From Vallitalea longa (GTDB lineage Bacteria; Bacillota; Clostridia; Lachnospirales; Vallitaleaceae): 64,000 nucleotides of DNA. Shown here piece after piece: positions 61,916-64,000 of the stretch (its first letter is position 1; the number at the start of each line of letters is the position of its first letter). Both the position numbers and the translations under genes were made by a program. The stretch is taken from contig NZ_BRLB01000001.1 of assembly GCF_027923465.1 (NCBI RefSeq), positions 496,001-560,000 of the forward strand. Direction: 5' to 3'. The notes under the pieces are model-generated. The model saw nothing but the letters and a program-made list of their open reading frames with translations. It ran no database searches and had not been told where the DNA came from.

Positions 61916-63037
61916 ATGTATAAAAAAATTCTATTTGCCATTACACTTATTCCAGTATTATTAACAACAGGATGCTGGGATTCAAAAGATATAAACAAAA
62001 AATGTATAAACATTTCACTGGGTGTTGATTATGTTGATGAACTCATAGAATTCTCAGGTGAAATTGTTAAACTCACAAATACCGAAAAAGAACAAAGTGA
62101 CGATTCTCAAGCTTCAAATGTCTACACAGTATTTTCTTATGGTACTACTTTTGAAGAAGCAAGAGTCAATTATAATTCAAGTATACCTTATACTTCATTT
62201 CTAGGAGCTACCAGAGTTGTAATATTTAGTGAAGAATATGCAAAACAAGGTATTGAAGCATATCTTAACAGAGTTGATAGTCTATTTGATTACAGAAAAA
62301 CTCTTAATACCGTTGTAAGCCGTGAACCAACCAAAAAACTTTTAGATGTGAAAACCAATAAAGCTATATCAGTCGGTTTTCTCATAGACAGAATGCTACA
62401 TCATCAGATAGAAGAAGGAACCACAATAAGTCCCAATACAGGTAATATACTGTCTAATGTTGCTTTTGGTTCACAAGGTTATTTAATGCCTTATATTGGT
62501 ATAGAATCAGGTGACATAGCTTATTTGGGGTTAGCGATATTCAAAGATTCCAAGCTCATTGATGTAATTGATACCACTGACACCACTCCAATATTATATA
62601 TATTAGCTAAAAACCCAAAACTCTTGGAAGTCATTACTTTACCTACGGATAATAAGAACAAATACTCTTTTAGAATACACATAAATGATAGAAATATTAA
62701 TACTTCATATATTGATGATACTATATTCATAGATATGGATTTGGATTTACATGCAGAACTACTATATCAATATTATAAAAGCAAAATAACTGAAGAAAAA
62801 GTTAAACAACTACAAAATGAATTATCATACAAAATCAACACGGAAATTAATGAAATGATAAAGAAAGCTCAAAAAGAATTCAAATGTGATATTTTTGGTT
62901 TTGGCCAAAAATTCAGAGCACAGAATTATCACCAATATCAAAAAATGAATTGGACTGAAGATTTTTTGACTTCTAAAATTAATGTAACAGTTAATACAAC
63001 AATAGTAAATAAAAATTTAAAAAGTGATGATAAATAG
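61916..63037 (+). CDS. Germination receptor lipoprotein, Ger(x)C family
   Basis: The 373-residue lipoprotein has a signal peptide with lipobox LTTGC (Cys20) followed by WDSKDINKKCINISLGVDY, the hallmark start of Ger(x)C proteins (GCWD, then ...IxxG.D). It is the C subunit of a GerA-type nutrient receptor in the inner spore membrane. It precedes the A-subunit gene, whereas the B subunit is not seen before the window ends, so the order C-A differs from the common A-B-C. AAGGTGA ribosome binding site. Confidence 0.9.
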   Translation: MYKKILFAITLIPVLLTTGCWDSKDINKKCINISLGVDYVDELIEFSGEIVKLTNTEKEQSDDSQASNVYTVFSYGTTFEEARVNYNSSIPYTSFLGATRVVIFSEEYAKQGIEAYLNRVDSLFDYRKTLNTVVSREPTKKLLDVKTNKAISVGFLIDRMLHHQIEEGTTISPNTGNILSNVAFGSQGYLMPYIGIESGDIAYLGLAIFKDSKLIDVIDTTDTTPILYILAKNPKLLEVITLPTDNKNKYSFRIHINDRNINTSYIDDTIFIDMDLDLHAELLYQYYKSKITEEKVKQLQNELSYKINTEINEMIKKAQKEFKCDIFGFGQKFRAQNYHQYQKMNWTEDFLTSKINVTVNTTIVNKNLKSDDK

Positions 63038-63070
63038 AAAGATAAATCATTTTCAGAAGGATGTTAATTA

Positions 63071-64000
63071 ATGAATATAGATGATTACTTGAATAAAAAA
63101 AAGCTACAAGAATTAGGGATTACAGCAAGATATCTAGACATCAATGATACAGAAGTCATTTTATTGTATATACAGCAGCTTACAGATAGGATCCGGCTAT
63201 CATCAGATATTATAAACCCCTTATTATCATATAATAAGAAAGATATTTCTATTAATAAAATAATAAGTTCAATAATATACATTGACGATATTTCAACAGA
63301 TAATCATGCTAATAATATCATCAATTATGTTCTAAAAGGTAATTCCGTTATTATTATCCCTAGTGAAGAAACTTATATAATAGCTAATACTTTAAAAATA
63401 CAAAAACGTCAAGTACAGGAACCAAATATAGAAAACACAATAAAAGGTGCTAGAGATTCCTTTACCGAAAATTATGATGATAACATATCACTAATTAGAT
63501 ATAGATTGAAAGATCCCAAACTGAGAATAGATGAATTTGAAGTTGGAAAAAGAACACAAACAGCTGTAGCTGTTATATATATAGAGGATATTGCAAATGA
63601 AGATCTAATAAAAACTGTAAAAGATAAAATATCAAAAATAGAAATTGATGGTATATTGGAATCAAGTCATATTGAAAAATTCATATTAAACAATTCTTTC
63701 AATTTCTTTCCTCAATCTGGAATTGTAGAACGTTCTGACACCGCATGTTCAAACATACTTGAAGGAAAAATAATAATTCTTGTGGAAGGTGGAAATCTAG
63801 CATTAGTCGTACCAAAAACTTTTATCGAATTCTTTGATACTGGTGATGATCATTTTGATAATACATTCATTAGTATCTTTTCAAAATTCATACGTATACT
63901 ATGCATTTTCATCTCCTTGTTTCTTACTTCTTTATATGTCATCGTAGTTAGTTTCCATACAGATATACTGCCACCAGAATATATTATAAGTCTTGCGGTT
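63071..64000 (+). CDS. Spore germination protein, GerA family (A subunit), N-terminal part
   Basis: The 310 visible residues (cut by the right edge) begin MNIDDYLNKKKLQELGITAR and have the cytoplasmic GerA N-domain with a region RDSFTENYDDNISLIRYRLK and RTQTAVAVIYIEDIAN, SGIVERSDTACSNILEGKI, followed by the first membrane segments (IRILCIFISLFLTSLYVIVV). This is the A subunit of a GerA-type receptor, which responds to nutrients and starts germination with the C subunit upstream. AAGGATG ribosome binding site. Confidence 0.92.
   Translation, partial: MNIDDYLNKKKLQELGITARYLDINDTEVILLYIQQLTDRIRLSSDIINPLLSYNKKDISINKIISSIIYIDDISTDNHANNIINYVLKGNSVIIIPSEETYIIANTLKIQKRQVQEPNIENTIKGARDSFTENYDDNISLIRYRLKDPKLRIDEFEVGKRTQTAVAVIYIEDIANEDLIKTVKDKISKIEIDGILESSHIEKFILNNSFNFFPQSGIVERSDTACSNILEGKIIILVEGGNLALVVPKTFIEFFDTGDDHFDNTFISIFSKFIRILCIFISLFLTSLYVIVVSFHTDILPPEYIISLAV

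Overview
The window (about 30% GC by eye, almost every gene preceded by a strong GGAGG-type ribosome binding site) comes from a spore-forming, Gram-positive anaerobe of the class Clostridia. The spoIIAA-spoIIAB-sigF and spoVA operons, a yunB-like gene, germinant-receptor genes, a T-box leader, DapL-type lysine synthesis, corrinoid methyltransferase components and many sugar ABC importers with YesM/YesN-type two-component systems all fit this. A Vallitalea- or Lachnospirales-like organism is a guess from gene content only. No tRNA, rRNA, CRISPR array, phage or intact transposase gene was found.

Left part, 1-29.2 kb: a catabolic island. A minus-strand operon (6289 to 1 and beyond) encodes a sugar ABC importer, a GH4 glycosidase, a PfkB kinase and the start of an MttB-like methyltransferase that runs off the left edge. 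A divergent histidine kinase/AraC response regulator pair (6681-10012) probably controls it. A second minus-strand operon (17809-10290) encodes another ABC importer, a UroD-fold methyltransferase homologue and two Cys-type sulfatases, again with a divergent two-component pair (18002-21317). Next, on the plus strand, come a PocR-domain AraC regulator, two paralogous corrinoid proteins, an MtaA-like methyltransferase fused to a thioredoxin-like domain, a RACo-like corrinoid reactivator carrying a MetH-activation-like N-terminus, and a CobW-like GTPase. Read together, this looks like import of sulfated and/or glycosylated substrates, cleavage by sulfatases and GH4, and passage of methyl groups to corrinoid proteins. 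The actual substrate is unknown and this link is inference.

Middle part, 29.3-41 kb: a secreted tandem-CBM21 protein, dapF-dapL, then an alpha-glucan operon (LacI regulator, CBM34/GH13 enzyme, binding protein, two permeases) and a separately transcribed secreted alpha-amylase. Identical operator-like 14-mers lie upstream of the lacI-type gene and of the amylase gene. Together these would degrade starch outside the cell, import maltodextrins and cleave them in the cytoplasm.

Right part, 41.3-64 kb: housekeeping and sporulation. It has a 2-Cys peroxiredoxin, yunB, two tandem class A penicillin-binding proteins, spoVA (with an extra 47-residue ORF in front), the spoIIA operon behind a SigH-like promoter, a zinc-ribbon/TPR membrane protein, folC, valS with a T-box leader and an interposed small membrane ORF, an unknown coiled-coil membrane protein, and the start of a germination receptor operon (GerC type, then GerA type, cut by the right edge). 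Non-coding structure of note is a tnpB-less IS200/IS605-type 3' end at about 10.05-10.25 kb and a palindromic repeat family with three copies.
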